From contig NZ_JAUOTO010000003.1 of the NCBI RefSeq assembly GCF_030546645.1, forward strand, positions 836,956 to 900,955: a stretch of DNA of 64,000 nt, read 5' to 3'. The notes under the pieces were generated by a model, which made no database searches, was not told the origin of the DNA, and was given only the letters and a program-made list of their open reading frames with translations. Source of the stretch: Flavitalea plasmicola (GTDB lineage Bacteria; Bacteroidota; Bacteroidia; Chitinophagales; Chitinophagaceae). The translations under genes and the position numbers were made by a program. Below, one piece after another: positions 26,430 to 35,271 of this stretch (the stretch's first letter is position 1; the number at the start of each line of letters is the position of its first letter).

Positions 26430-28778
26430 CTACTCCGTCCTCAGACTTTTCGTCGGATTCCGCACGGCGGCACGCACAGTATTCAGCCCCACCACCACCA
26501 GTGTCAGGAGCAGGATGACGCCACCCACTAAGACAAAGATCCACGGATTGATGGAGATCCGGAATGTATATTTTTCCAGCCAGTTGCTCATGGCCCACCA
26601 CGTGAGGGGAACGGCAATTATGAATGCCAGCAGCACCAGCCGGAGGAACTCCTTAGAGATAAGCGCCAGCAGCTGCATAACAGACGCGCCCAGCACCTTC
26701 CGTATACCGATCTCCCGTATGCGCTTTTCGATCGTAAAGGAAGCCAGTCCCGCCAACCCCAGACAACAGATGAAAATAGCCAATCCTGCAAAGATGTCCG
26801 TGATCCGGCTGATCAATTCTTCGGTGAGGAATTTTTTACCGAACTCCCGGTCCACAAAAGAATAGTCGAAAACGGAAGAAGGACTGTATTTTTTGACCAG
26901 CGGCTCCATGGCCGCAATGGCTTTCTGCGGGGAAGCTGTCCTGTTCAGCCGGATGCTGATGGTAGCAGTGTTTCCGGGTTGATAATAGATCATCAGAGGA
27001 TCCACGGGCTTATAGGGACTTTCCATGACAACATTTTCGGTCACACCGATGACCGTGAACTTCCGCCGACCATACCGCAGTACATGTCCGACAGGATGGG
27101 TAAGATGCATGGCGTCCACCGCCGCCTTGTTCAATAACATGGTCCCGGAGTCGACAGGCATGCCCGAAAAGTCCTGCCCTTCCAGCATTTTAACCCCCAG
27201 CGTTTTGGTATAATCCTTATCCGCGGCCTGCCCGCAGAAAATAATGTCGGTCCCCGCCGGCCGCTCGTCCCAATCCGGTGATGGGCTCCTCCACCAGATA
27301 TCCGTGACAGGGGAAAGGGTGCGGGTCACCGAGGCTACCATGCCCGTGCCCAGCAGGTCCTGCTTCAGTGCTGTATAGTTCTTCCCCAGGTCCTCTGACT
27401 GTGGCATCATGATGAGGTTGTCCGGGTTATAACCCAGGTCCCTGTTCTTTACATACTGCAATTGACGATAGACAATAATGGTGGCAGATATCAGCAGGAT
27501 GGAGATGACAAACTGACCCACGACGAGGATCCGCCGGGGAAGCACGGCTTTTCGCCCCGCCAGGAACGTCCCTTTCAGCACTTTCACAGGATTAAAGGAC
27601 GAGAGATAAAAGGCAGGATAGCTACCAGCCACGACCCCGGTGAAGACAATGATGCCAATGACGCCCGCCCAGAAAACAGGATCCCCCGGATGGATCTCCA
27701 GGTGCTTTCCTACCATCGTATTGAATGCAGGCAGCAGCGCGAGCACCAGCACCATGGAAAAGAAAAAGGCAATGCAGGTGAGAATGATGGACTCGAAAAG
27801 AAATTGCCACCTTAGCTGTCTCCTGTCAGACCCCAGCGTTTTACGGATACCCACTTCTTTCGCTCTTTTCTCAGACCGGGCCGTGCTCAGGTTCATGAAA
27901 TTGATACAGGCAATCAATAGGATGATGATGGCAATGCCCGTGAATAAACGAACATACTCGATCATGCCGCCGGCATTCTTCCCGTCCTTGAAATCACTGT
28001 ACAATCGCCACTTGTTCATAGGGAAGGCAAAATAAGTGCTGATCTTGTCCTGGTTGTGCGACCGCATGACCTCGTTTGCCTCTTTTTCAAGCAGGGCAGG
28101 TGAGCTGCCCGGTGTCACCTGGACAAATACATTCCAGGAGGAGTTCTGCCATTCAGCCATTTCCCGCTGCATTCCTGAATAATTGAACAGCCGCACAAAG
28201 TCGAATTTAAAAGTGGAATTGTCCGGCGGATCTGCCACGACCCCGGTGACCTTCATATTGACGTCATTGTCCACCCGGAGGATCTTATTGACCGGATCTT
28301 CTTTCCCAAAAAAAGCCCTGGCCGCCGACTCCGTCAGCACGATAGAGTTGGGGGCCGTAATTGCGGTAGCAGCATCACCCCGGAGGAATTTCCAGGTGAA
28401 TACATCGAAGAAATGTTCGCTCACCGTATACCCGTTCTTCTTTACCTTTGTCTCTCCATACTGGAAAATATGATCTTCCGGATAAGTCATCTCCACCGCA
28501 TATTTTATGTTGGAAAAACCGCTGTTCAATGATTTGGCCAGCGGGAACACCATATTTTTATCCGTAAAGACATGATTTTTGAAATCCCGGTTGGCGATCA
28601 CCTGGTAGATATTATCGTAGTTCCGGTGGCACCGGTCGTAGGCCAGCTCGTCATGCACCCATAAAAAGATCAGGATGCTGCAGGTCATGCCGATGGTAAG
28701 ACCCAATAGGTTGGATGTTGCAAAACCTTTGTGACGGAACAGGTTCCTCCAGGCGATCTTGAAATAATTCTTGAGCAT
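26430..28778 (-). CDS. FtsX/MacB-like ABC transporter permease (paralogue 1)
   Basis: About 782 residues from the start MLKNYFKIAWRNLFRHKGF. The layout is two MacB periplasmic-core/FtsX units with about eight membrane helices, including INFMNLSTARSEKRAKEVGIRKTLG and a second copy REIGIRKVLGASV near the C-terminus. These large permeases work with a separately encoded ATPase, in efflux or in mechanotransmission across the envelope; no ATPase gene is adjacent. The frame is open back to 28820, but the family N-terminus fits ATG 28778. A close paralogue lies at 38559-40943. Confidence 0.88.
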   Translation of the reverse strand: MLKNYFKIAWRNLFRHKGFATSNLLGLTIGMTCSILIFLWVHDELAYDRCHRNYDNIYQVIANRDFKNHVFTDKNMVFPLAKSLNSGFSNIKYAVEMTYPEDHIFQYGETKVKKNGYTVSEHFFDVFTWKFLRGDAATAITAPNSIVLTESAARAFFGKEDPVNKILRVDNDVNMKVTGVVADPPDNSTFKFDFVRLFNYSGMQREMAEWQNSSWNVFVQVTPGSSPALLEKEANEVMRSHNQDKISTYFAFPMNKWRLYSDFKDGKNAGGMIEYVRLFTGIAIIILLIACINFMNLSTARSEKRAKEVGIRKTLGSDRRQLRWQFLFESIILTCIAFFFSMVLVLALLPAFNTMVGKHLEIHPGDPVFWAGVIGIIVFTGVVAGSYPAFYLSSFNPVKVLKGTFLAGRKAVLPRRILVVGQFVISILLISATIIVYRQLQYVKNRDLGYNPDNLIMMPQSEDLGKNYTALKQDLLGTGMVASVTRTLSPVTDIWWRSPSPDWDERPAGTDIIFCGQAADKDYTKTLGVKMLEGQDFSGMPVDSGTMLLNKAAVDAMHLTHPVGHVLRYGRRKFTVIGVTENVVMESPYKPVDPLMIYYQPGNTATISIRLNRTASPQKAIAAMEPLVKKYSPSSVFDYSFVDREFGKKFLTEELISRITDIFAGLAIFICCLGLAGLASFTIEKRIREIGIRKVLGASVMQLLALISKEFLRLVLLAFIIAVPLTWWAMSNWLEKYTFRISINPWIFVLVGGVILLLTLVVVGLNTVRAAVRNPTKSLRTE

Positions 28779-28918
28779 ACGGGAATTGGTTGTTTGATGG
28801 ATCTTATGCATCCAAGACAATGCCCTTTTGCTATCCCTTGATAATTAATGTAATGTCAACTTATCGGCTGTGGATGTGTTCGTTTTCGATACAGATCCTG
28901 TTCGTTTGAAAGGCAGGA

Positions 28919-29305
28919 TCATGCCATCCCGCTGGCCGCCATTTTCTCATACTTTGTCCTCGCCTTTTTGATAGCGGGCATATGCTCGTCCGCCCAGGCC
29001 GACAATCGGACAATATGGGGCACCAGGCTCTTTCCTATTTCCGTCAGCTCATACTCCACCCGCGGCGGGATCTCCGGAAATACCGTCCTGGATATGAGCC
29101 CATCCGCCTCCAGTGTCCGGAGGGTAGTAGTCAGCATCTTCTGCGAGATGTCCCCGATGGTCTTGTGCAGGCCGTTGAACCGCATCTTTCCGGCCTCACC
29201 CAGGATCATGATGATCAGTATCGACCATTTGTCGCCAATCCGGTCCAGCACATTCCTGACAGGGCAGGCAGGGTCAAAGTTGTAATTTTTCAAAATATTT
29301 GTCAT
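28919..29305 (-). CDS. HxlR-family redox-type regulator
   Basis: 128 residues, one winged-helix domain of the HxlR/DUF24 family (CPVRNVLDRIGDKWSILI, then the recognition region ISQKMLTTTLRTLEADGLI). Cys14 lies in the conserved N-terminal CPV position, which in characterised relatives (YodB, QorR) senses quinones, diamide or aldehydes. It is transcribed divergently from an NAD(P)-binding reductase gene, and a near-palindromic operator lies at that gene's transcription start. Most likely a repressor of the neighbour and perhaps of itself. Confidence 0.9.
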   Translation of the reverse strand: MTNILKNYNFDPACPVRNVLDRIGDKWSILIIMILGEAGKMRFNGLHKTIGDISQKMLTTTLRTLEADGLISRTVFPEIPPRVEYELTEIGKSLVPHIVRLSAWADEHMPAIKKARTKYEKMAASGMA

Positions 29306-29368
29306 TTCTTCTGCTTGATTATCAACATTAGTTTCCTCAAAGTAAGTGAGATACGCCCACGTGCCTTC

Positions 29369-29399
29369 TTGTTCGGCATGATCACTCCTGTTACCTTTG
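29369..29399 (+). promoter_or_regulatory. Bacteroidota-type promoter of the quinone-reductase-like gene
   Basis: TTG (29369-29371), a 20-base spacer and TACCTTTG (29392-29399) match the TTTG / TAnnTTTG promoter pattern with correct spacing. Transcription should begin near 29406 and reach the start codon at 29454. Confidence 0.7.
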
Positions 29400-29400
29400 A

Positions 29401-29433
29401 CTTACCAAAAGTAACTAACACTCTTTTAGTAAG
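29401..29433. promoter_or_regulatory. Candidate HxlR operator overlapping the transcription start
   Basis: CTTACCAAAAG (29401-29411) and CTTTTAGTAAG (29423-29433) are reverse complements with one mismatch, 11 bases apart. The site starts two bases after the -7 box, so a bound repressor would block initiation. The HxlR gene is the divergent neighbour. A related half-site (AAAGTAAG) lies at about 29339-29347, nearer the HxlR gene. Confidence 0.62.
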
Positions 29434-29453
29434 CAATAAAAAAATAATAAAAA

Positions 29454-30341
29454 ATGAAAAAGATCCTGGTAACGGGCGCAACGGGCCCCCTCGGAGGCGC
29501 CGTAGTTGAAAGCCTCTTAAAAAAGACGTCATCCTCCAAAATAGCTGTTCTGGCCCGCAACGCCGAAAAAACAGCTGGCTTAATAACAAAAGGTGTGGAA
29601 GTAAGGGCAGGGGATTATGACAATTACACTTCCCTGGTTGCCGCTTTTAAAGACATCGATAAACTCTATTTCGTATCCGGCAACGACGTCGCCCACCGTA
29701 TGTCGCAGCATGAAAATGTTGTCCGGGCAGCAAAGGAGGCCGGCGTGCGGCAGGTGATCTATACCAGCATCCCCTACGGAGAACAGCCGGAAACTTCTCC
29801 CATCTATTTTGTCCTCAGCTCTCACATTCGGACAGAACAGCTGCTGAAAGCCTCGGGTCTTGTATACACCATCCTTCAGCACAACATTTATACAGATATG
29901 ATCCCGGTGTTTGCAGGCCCGCAGCTGCTGGAGACGAAAACCATCTACCTGCCCTCCGGCAATGGCAGGACCGCCTATGCCGTGCGCACCGACCTGGCAG
30001 AAGCCGGCGCCAATGTCCTGCTGGAGACAACAGATAAATATGATAATAAAATATTACAGCTGACGGGCGCAGAAGCCATTTCATATGACGATGCCGCCAA
30101 AAGCATTGCGAAAGCCACGGGTCTGCCCATCACTTACCATTCCCCTTCCCTGGAGGAGTTCAGGACAGCCCTCACCGGCGCCGGCGTCCCATCGGAAATA
30201 ATCGGCGTGGTAGCCGGGTTCGCCACCGCCATCAAAATGGGCGAACTGGACGGGATCTCGCGTGACCTCGAAGATATCCTGGGCCGCAAGCCGACCACTG
30301 CCGCCCAATTCCTGGCAACCGTGTACAACGGCAAAAATTAA
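29454..30341 (+). CDS. NmrA/QorB-like NAD(P)-binding quinone oxidoreductase
   Basis: 295 residues of the atypical short-chain dehydrogenase type. The nucleotide-binding turn GATGPLGG is at residues 8-15, and the sequence runs like QorB/NmrA-like proteins (VVRAAKEAGVRQVIYTS, YTILQHNIYTDM). QorB reduces quinones with NADPH; that activity is inferred here from family and from the divergent HxlR regulator, a pairing known for quinone stress. The catalytic YxxxK of classical SDRs is not evident, as expected for the group. Confidence 0.85.
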   Translation: MKKILVTGATGPLGGAVVESLLKKTSSSKIAVLARNAEKTAGLITKGVEVRAGDYDNYTSLVAAFKDIDKLYFVSGNDVAHRMSQHENVVRAAKEAGVRQVIYTSIPYGEQPETSPIYFVLSSHIRTEQLLKASGLVYTILQHNIYTDMIPVFAGPQLLETKTIYLPSGNGRTAYAVRTDLAEAGANVLLETTDKYDNKILQLTGAEAISYDDAAKSIAKATGLPITYHSPSLEEFRTALTGAGVPSEIIGVVAGFATAIKMGELDGISRDLEDILGRKPTTAAQFLATVYNGKN

Positions 30342-30406
30342 TTTTTTTCCCGACGGCATAGGGGTGAATGGCTGGTCAGTTGTTCCCTATCTGTAAACCA
30401 ACAGAT

Positions 30407-31357
30407 ATGGATATGCTAAAGACCATTACATTCACCCTTGTCGTATTGCTCATCTATACGAACGTAAACGCTCAAGATCCCCGGCCGCTGAAACACAGTC
30501 CGGTGCATGTCGGCCTGGTGTACCCTCTCAGCACCAATGGCCGGCAGGCAAAAGATTACAGCAACAGCTTCTCCTTACACGCCATAACCGGTGTCTCCGG
30601 CGCGGAAACAGGTATTACGCTGGCCGGATTTTCCAATCACATTTTTCAATCAGCTCATGGCCTCCAGCTGGCCGGGTTCATGAACACGGTCAGGGATAGC
30701 GCAGCCGGGTTGCAGGCCGCGGGCTTCATGAATAGCACCGGTTCCTCGGCAGGCGTGACCATGGCGGGATTTATCAACGTTTCCGGTGACGCAGGCACAC
30801 AGATAGGTGGTTTCATGAACATCGCCAAAAAAGTAAAAGGCGTCCAGATCGCGGGCTTCATCAATATCGCCGACAGCAGCGACTATCCCATCGCCCTGGT
30901 GAACATCATCCGCGATGGAGAAAAGTCCATCGGCGTCAGCACGGATGAGTCCCTCACCAACCTGGTGACTTTCCGCTCCGGTAGCCGTAAGCTATATGGC
31001 ATCCTGGGCGTCGGCTACAATGGCAAGGATGACAGGGACCTCTATGCCTGGGAAGGCGGGATGGGCGCACATTTCAACATTGCCCGGAACTTCCGGCTGA
31101 ATACGGAGCTGGTGGCCATCGGCCTGACAGACTTCAAAAAAGGTGATTACTTCCGGGGCGCCCTCAGGGTCCTCCCTTCACTGCGCTTAGGCCGCCACGT
31201 TGAAATGTTTGCCGGCCCCAGCTTCAACTACATCCGTAGCGAAAAAGGCAAGGGCGCCGGCCTGGTCACTCATTATACATGGAGCGAAAAAGAGCCCAGC
31301 GGCATTCTCCACGGCTTGTATTTCGGCGCCACCGGCGGTATGAACATCATTTTCTAA
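30407..31357 (+). CDS. LA_2272-type surface repeat protein
   Basis: About 316 residues. A signal peptide (ending NVNAQ) is followed by at least five degenerate repeats of the form (L/V)Q(L/I)AGF(M/I)N between residues 60 and 160 of the mature region, for example LQLAGFMN, LQAAGFMN, VTMAGFIN and VQIAGFIN. The spacing of about 20 residues suggests a stacked beta-helix, as in LA_2272-family surface proteins. The second half resembles an outer-membrane barrel strand set, ending in Phe. The frame is open to 30368; ATG 30407 (or 30413) fits the signal peptide. It lies 12 bases before a TonB receptor gene, so the two are likely cotranscribed. Confidence 0.7.
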   Translation: MDMLKTITFTLVVLLIYTNVNAQDPRPLKHSPVHVGLVYPLSTNGRQAKDYSNSFSLHAITGVSGAETGITLAGFSNHIFQSAHGLQLAGFMNTVRDSAAGLQAAGFMNSTGSSAGVTMAGFINVSGDAGTQIGGFMNIAKKVKGVQIAGFINIADSSDYPIALVNIIRDGEKSIGVSTDESLTNLVTFRSGSRKLYGILGVGYNGKDDRDLYAWEGGMGAHFNIARNFRLNTELVAIGLTDFKKGDYFRGALRVLPSLRLGRHVEMFAGPSFNYIRSEKGKGAGLVTHYTWSEKEPSGILHGLYFGATGGMNIIF

Positions 31358-31369
31358 AAAAAGTTTTAT

Positions 31370-33694
31370 ATGCGTTTACTGATTTGTTTATTAGTCCTGT
31401 CCCTGCGCCTTCAGGCCCAGGAAATACCTCCCATTGCAAAGCACACCATCAGCGGCACCGTACGGGCAAAAGGCAGCGGCGAAAGTATCCTCCGCGCCAC
31501 CGTCACCGTGGAAGGGAAAAATATCGGCGTCACCTCCAATGACTATGGCTTCTTCTCCATCACCCTCCCCGACGGGGAATATACGCTGGTCATTTCAGCC
31601 ATCGGGTGGGAGTCACAACGCATCGACATCAGGCTCCACGACAACCAGCAAATACAGACCGGCCTTGAGCTGCAGGGCGCCCGGCTGCAGGATGCCACGG
31701 TCACGGCCCAGGCCCGGGGAAGGAGCATCAGGGGCACCCAGATGGGCGTGGAACACCTCTCCACCAAAGAGATCAAAAATGTGCCCGTCCTCTTTGGCGA
31801 AAAGGACGTATTAAAGACCCTCCAGCTGCTGCCCGGCGTGAAGCCGGTGTCCCAGGGCACCAGCGGCCTCAGCGTGAGAGGAGGATCATCGGACCAGAAC
31901 CTCATCCTCCTGGACGAAGCGCCGGTGTACAACGCGGCGCACCTGCTGGGATTCTTCTCCACCTTTAATTCAGACGCGATCAAGGACGTCACATTGTATA
32001 AAGGAGGCATGCCCGCGCAATATGGCGGCCGTCTCTCCTCTGTCGTGGACGTACGGATGAATGATGGCAACAACCAGGACCTCCACGTCAATGGCGGACT
32101 GGGCCTTATCTCCGCAAAGATCAACGTGGAAGGACCGCTGCAAAAGGACAGGTCCTCCTTCCTCTTCAGCGCCAGACGTACTTATGCCGATATGTTCCTG
32201 AAGCTCTCCAACGACTCATCAGTGAATAAGAACAGCCTCTATTTTTATGACCTGAACGCAAAACTCAATTTTACCCTGGGCGGCAAGGACAAACTTTATC
32301 TCTCCGGTTATTTCGGAAGAGACAACATGGCCAGCCAGGACGTGTTCGGCCTCAACTGGGGTAATGCCACCAGTACGCTTCGCTGGAATCACACTTTCGG
32401 CCCCCGCTTCTTTTCCAACACATCCCTGATCTACAGTTACTATAACTACAAGCTACGGATCAACAACAACGGCAGCAATTTCAATGTCCTGTCCGAATTG
32501 CGGGACTGGAACATCAAAGAAGAGCTGCAATTCTATCTCAACCCCCGCAACAATATCCGCGCCGGCTTCAACGCCATCTACCATACTTTGAATCCCGGTG
32601 TCCTCACCGGTGGTGCCAAAAGCGGCGTGAATGATACCTCTTTTCAAAAACGCTTCGGTCTGGAGAATGCCGTCTTTGTCAACAACAGCTGGAAAGCATC
32701 GGAAAAATGGAATATTACTTATGGCGCCCGCCTATCTGTCTTCAGCGCCCTGGGAAAGGGTGACTTTTATAAGATGGCGCCCGACGGCAGCATCCTGGAT
32801 ACCCTTCATTACAAGGACGGACAGGTGGTAAAGACCTATGTCAATCCGGAACTGCGGCTGGCGCTCAGCTACCAGCTGGATGCCGCTTCGTCCATAAAGG
32901 CGTCGTATGTGGATAACACCCAGAACATGCACCTCATCTCTTCCACCAACGCGGGCTTCCCTACGGATCAATGGGTAGTGAGCAACAACCTGATCAGGCC
33001 GGAAAAGTCGCACCAGCTATCATTGGGATATTATAAGAATTTCCGCGAGGATGAATACGAGATGACGGTAGAGACCTACTACAAATCCCTGGAGAACCAG
33101 ATAGACTATCGGGATGGCGCCAACCTGCTGGGCAACGGCACCCTGGAGACAGAGTTGCTGTATGGTAAAGGCCGCGCTTATGGAGCAGAATGGCTCCTGA
33201 GAAAAAAAACAGGCAGGCTCACAGGCTGGGTCGGTTACACCTGGTCGAAGTCACAAAAACAAATAGCCGGCATCAATGAAGGAAAATGGTACAATGCTGT
33301 CCAGGACAGGACGCATGATATCTCCGTAGTCGGGATGTATAAGCTCAACACCAAATGGATGCTGTCCGCCAACTGGGTGTATACCACGGGCAATGCCGTG
33401 AGCCTGCCCAGCGGTAAATACAAAGAGGACGGCCGGACAGTATACTATTATTCGGAGCGCAATGGCTACCGCATGCCGGCCTATCACAGATTGGATCTTT
33501 CGGCCACCGTGCAGCTGAAAGAGAGAAAACATTTTTCATCAGAGCTGGCCTTCGGGGTATATAATGCTTACAACCGTAACAATGCCTTTATCATCACCTT
33601 CCGGGACAATAAGACGGACCCCTCCAAAACAGAAGCGGTGCAGACCACCTTATTCGGCGCCGTTCCTTTTATTTCCTACAACTTTAAATTTTAA
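31370..33694 (+). CDS. TonB-dependent receptor with carboxypeptidase-like N-domain
   Basis: 774 residues: signal peptide 1-17, carboxypeptidase-regulatory-like domain about 25-105, plug domain about 115-230 (GVKPVSQGTSGLSVRGG, LILLDEAPVYNAAHLLG) and an outer-membrane barrel ending in SYNFKF. It imports an unknown substrate by TonB energy. It is followed after two bases by a DUF4249 lipoprotein, the usual companion of this receptor class, and preceded by a surface repeat protein; no SusD or FecR/sigma pair is present. Confidence 0.9.
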   Translation: MRLLICLLVLSLRLQAQEIPPIAKHTISGTVRAKGSGESILRATVTVEGKNIGVTSNDYGFFSITLPDGEYTLVISAIGWESQRIDIRLHDNQQIQTGLELQGARLQDATVTAQARGRSIRGTQMGVEHLSTKEIKNVPVLFGEKDVLKTLQLLPGVKPVSQGTSGLSVRGGSSDQNLILLDEAPVYNAAHLLGFFSTFNSDAIKDVTLYKGGMPAQYGGRLSSVVDVRMNDGNNQDLHVNGGLGLISAKINVEGPLQKDRSSFLFSARRTYADMFLKLSNDSSVNKNSLYFYDLNAKLNFTLGGKDKLYLSGYFGRDNMASQDVFGLNWGNATSTLRWNHTFGPRFFSNTSLIYSYYNYKLRINNNGSNFNVLSELRDWNIKEELQFYLNPRNNIRAGFNAIYHTLNPGVLTGGAKSGVNDTSFQKRFGLENAVFVNNSWKASEKWNITYGARLSVFSALGKGDFYKMAPDGSILDTLHYKDGQVVKTYVNPELRLALSYQLDAASSIKASYVDNTQNMHLISSTNAGFPTDQWVVSNNLIRPEKSHQLSLGYYKNFREDEYEMTVETYYKSLENQIDYRDGANLLGNGTLETELLYGKGRAYGAEWLLRKKTGRLTGWVGYTWSKSQKQIAGINEGKWYNAVQDRTHDISVVGMYKLNTKWMLSANWVYTTGNAVSLPSGKYKEDGRTVYYYSERNGYRMPAYHRLDLSATVQLKERKHFSSELAFGVYNAYNRNNAFIITFRDNKTDPSKTEAVQTTLFGAVPFISYNFKF

Positions 33695-33696
33695 AA

Positions 33697-34482
33697 GTGA
33701 AACATTCCATTATAACAGCAGCACTCTTGTTCTTGATGGCCTCCTGCCAGAAGGTCATCGACCTGAAAGTAAAAGACGCCAGCCCGAAATATGTCATCGA
33801 AGGCAATATCACCAATCTCCCCGGTCCCTATACAGTGACCCTGTCCCGGACCACGCCGTTCAACACATCATGGGAATTCCAGGGGGTAGGTGGGGCCACG
33901 GTGACCATCGGCGACAACATGGGTAATAGCGAGACCTTACAGGAGAGCCAGACGGGCATTTACCAGACGACGGGGTTGACGGGCGTGGAAGGAAGGACCT
34001 ATGCGCTGCACATCACCGTGGGGGGGCAGACCTTCACGGCCTCTTCCACCATGCCGCCCCTGGTGCGTTTCGACAGTTTATACATCCGCGAGCTGGTGAA
34101 CTTCACCAAAACCGTGAAAGCAGCAGTGCCCGTCTTCACAGACCCGAAAGGGCAGGGCAACGCTTACCGTTTCAATCAGTACATCAATGGCAGGCTGGAC
34201 AAAGGCCTATACTATCAGAATGATGATTTCACGGATGGCCTGACGAACAGTTTCGCTCTTCTGCAGCCCGACCCCGACAGCACGCTGCACGTCAATGACA
34301 GGGTAGAGATCGATATGCAATGCATCGACAAGGCCGTGTATGAATACTGGTTCAGCCTGGACCAATCCTCGAAAGGGGACGGCAACGGCATACCCGCCAA
34401 TCCCGTCTCCAACATCCAGGGCGGGGCCCTGGGATATTTCAGCGCACATACGTCGCAGCGGCGTTCGCTCCTGGTCAAATAG
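33697..34482 (+). CDS. DUF4249 lipoprotein
   Basis: 261 residues starting at a GTG two bases after the receptor stop. The lipobox LMASC gives an acylated Cys17. The body is beta-rich with an Ig-like N-terminal part (YVIEGNITNLPGPYTVTLS) and the DUF4249 family look. DUF4249 proteins almost always follow TonB receptors and probably sit on the receptor at the cell surface to capture or cap the substrate. Function inferred from context only. Confidence 0.85.
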   Translation: MKHSIITAALLFLMASCQKVIDLKVKDASPKYVIEGNITNLPGPYTVTLSRTTPFNTSWEFQGVGGATVTIGDNMGNSETLQESQTGIYQTTGLTGVEGRTYALHITVGGQTFTASSTMPPLVRFDSLYIRELVNFTKTVKAAVPVFTDPKGQGNAYRFNQYINGRLDKGLYYQNDDFTDGLTNSFALLQPDPDSTLHVNDRVEIDMQCIDKAVYEYWFSLDQSSKGDGNGIPANPVSNIQGGALGYFSAHTSQRRSLLVK

Positions 34483-34533
34483 TTTTCGTATATCCATCAA
34501 CATCCGCCAGCGGGCGGATCAGTCCGCAACCCA

Positions 34534-34565
34534 GGCCGGCTATTCATGGCCGGCCCTCTTTTTTT
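34534..34565 (+). terminator. Rho-independent terminator of the receptor/DUF4249 operon
   Basis: GGCCGGC and GCCGGCC pair around an eight-base loop and are followed by CTC and a run of T. A second small hairpin, TCCGCC with GGCGGA, precedes it at about 34503-34518. Confidence 0.78.
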
Positions 34566-34622
34566 CGATAATCCGTAAACTTTTCTTAATTTGTTGCGGA
34601 TGAAGCTGTGCTTCCGCGTGAA

Positions 34623-35204
34623 ATGCTGAAAAAGATCACCGCCATACTGCTATTGGGATTATTCCTCTTCAACTGGGCGGGGTACAGGCTGCTGACACTC
34701 TTTTTGGAGGCGAGGGCCGATCTGCAGCTGCAAGTGCAGCTTGACGACAACAACTACGAAGTGTCCCAATTGGTGTCCTTAAAGGTTCCCGTTACACATC
34801 TGTCCTACTACAACAATTCCAAAGAATTCGAGACCGTCAACGGCAGTATCGAGATGAATGGCGTCCGCTATAAGTATGTCAAGCGTCGTATCTACAATGA
34901 CTCCCTGGAAGTGCTATGCATACCCGATGCCGCCACCATGCAGCTGAAAGCTGCAAAAAATATTTTTTTCGCGGCTGTCAATGGTCTCCGGCACACCGGG
35001 ACGCCCGAAAAAAAACAAAGCGCCAATGCCAACGTTGCCAAGGACTTTACCCCCGAATATTATGCGACCCAGGACCTCCTGCTGACAATGAAGGACATCT
35101 GGATTTCACTGTCAAAGCGCTATGCCAATAGCCGGTCTCCTCTTTCATCCATGTATGCGCTTGTGCCCGAGCATCCCCCCAAGCCTGCTGCTCCTATAGC
35201 CTGA
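34623..35204 (+). CDS. Hypothetical membrane-anchored protein
   Basis: About 193 residues with one N-terminal membrane helix or signal anchor (LKKITAILLLGLFLFNWAGY). The rest is soluble, with charged and Asn/Tyr-rich parts (YNNSKEFETVNGSIEMNG) and a proline-rich tail; I do not recognise the family. The frame is open to a GTG at 34608, but ATG 34623 gives the natural signal anchor. It precedes the CRTAC1-like gene by 67 bases on the same strand. Confidence 0.6.
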   Translation: MLKKITAILLLGLFLFNWAGYRLLTLFLEARADLQLQVQLDDNNYEVSQLVSLKVPVTHLSYYNNSKEFETVNGSIEMNGVRYKYVKRRIYNDSLEVLCIPDAATMQLKAAKNIFFAAVNGLRHTGTPEKKQSANANVAKDFTPEYYATQDLLLTMKDIWISLSKRYANSRSPLSSMYALVPEHPPKPAAPIA

Positions 35205-35271
35205 TCATTTGTTGTCGATTTTATTGGAGCTAAACATTGGCGGGCGAATGCCCGCTATCATCATTCATTTT

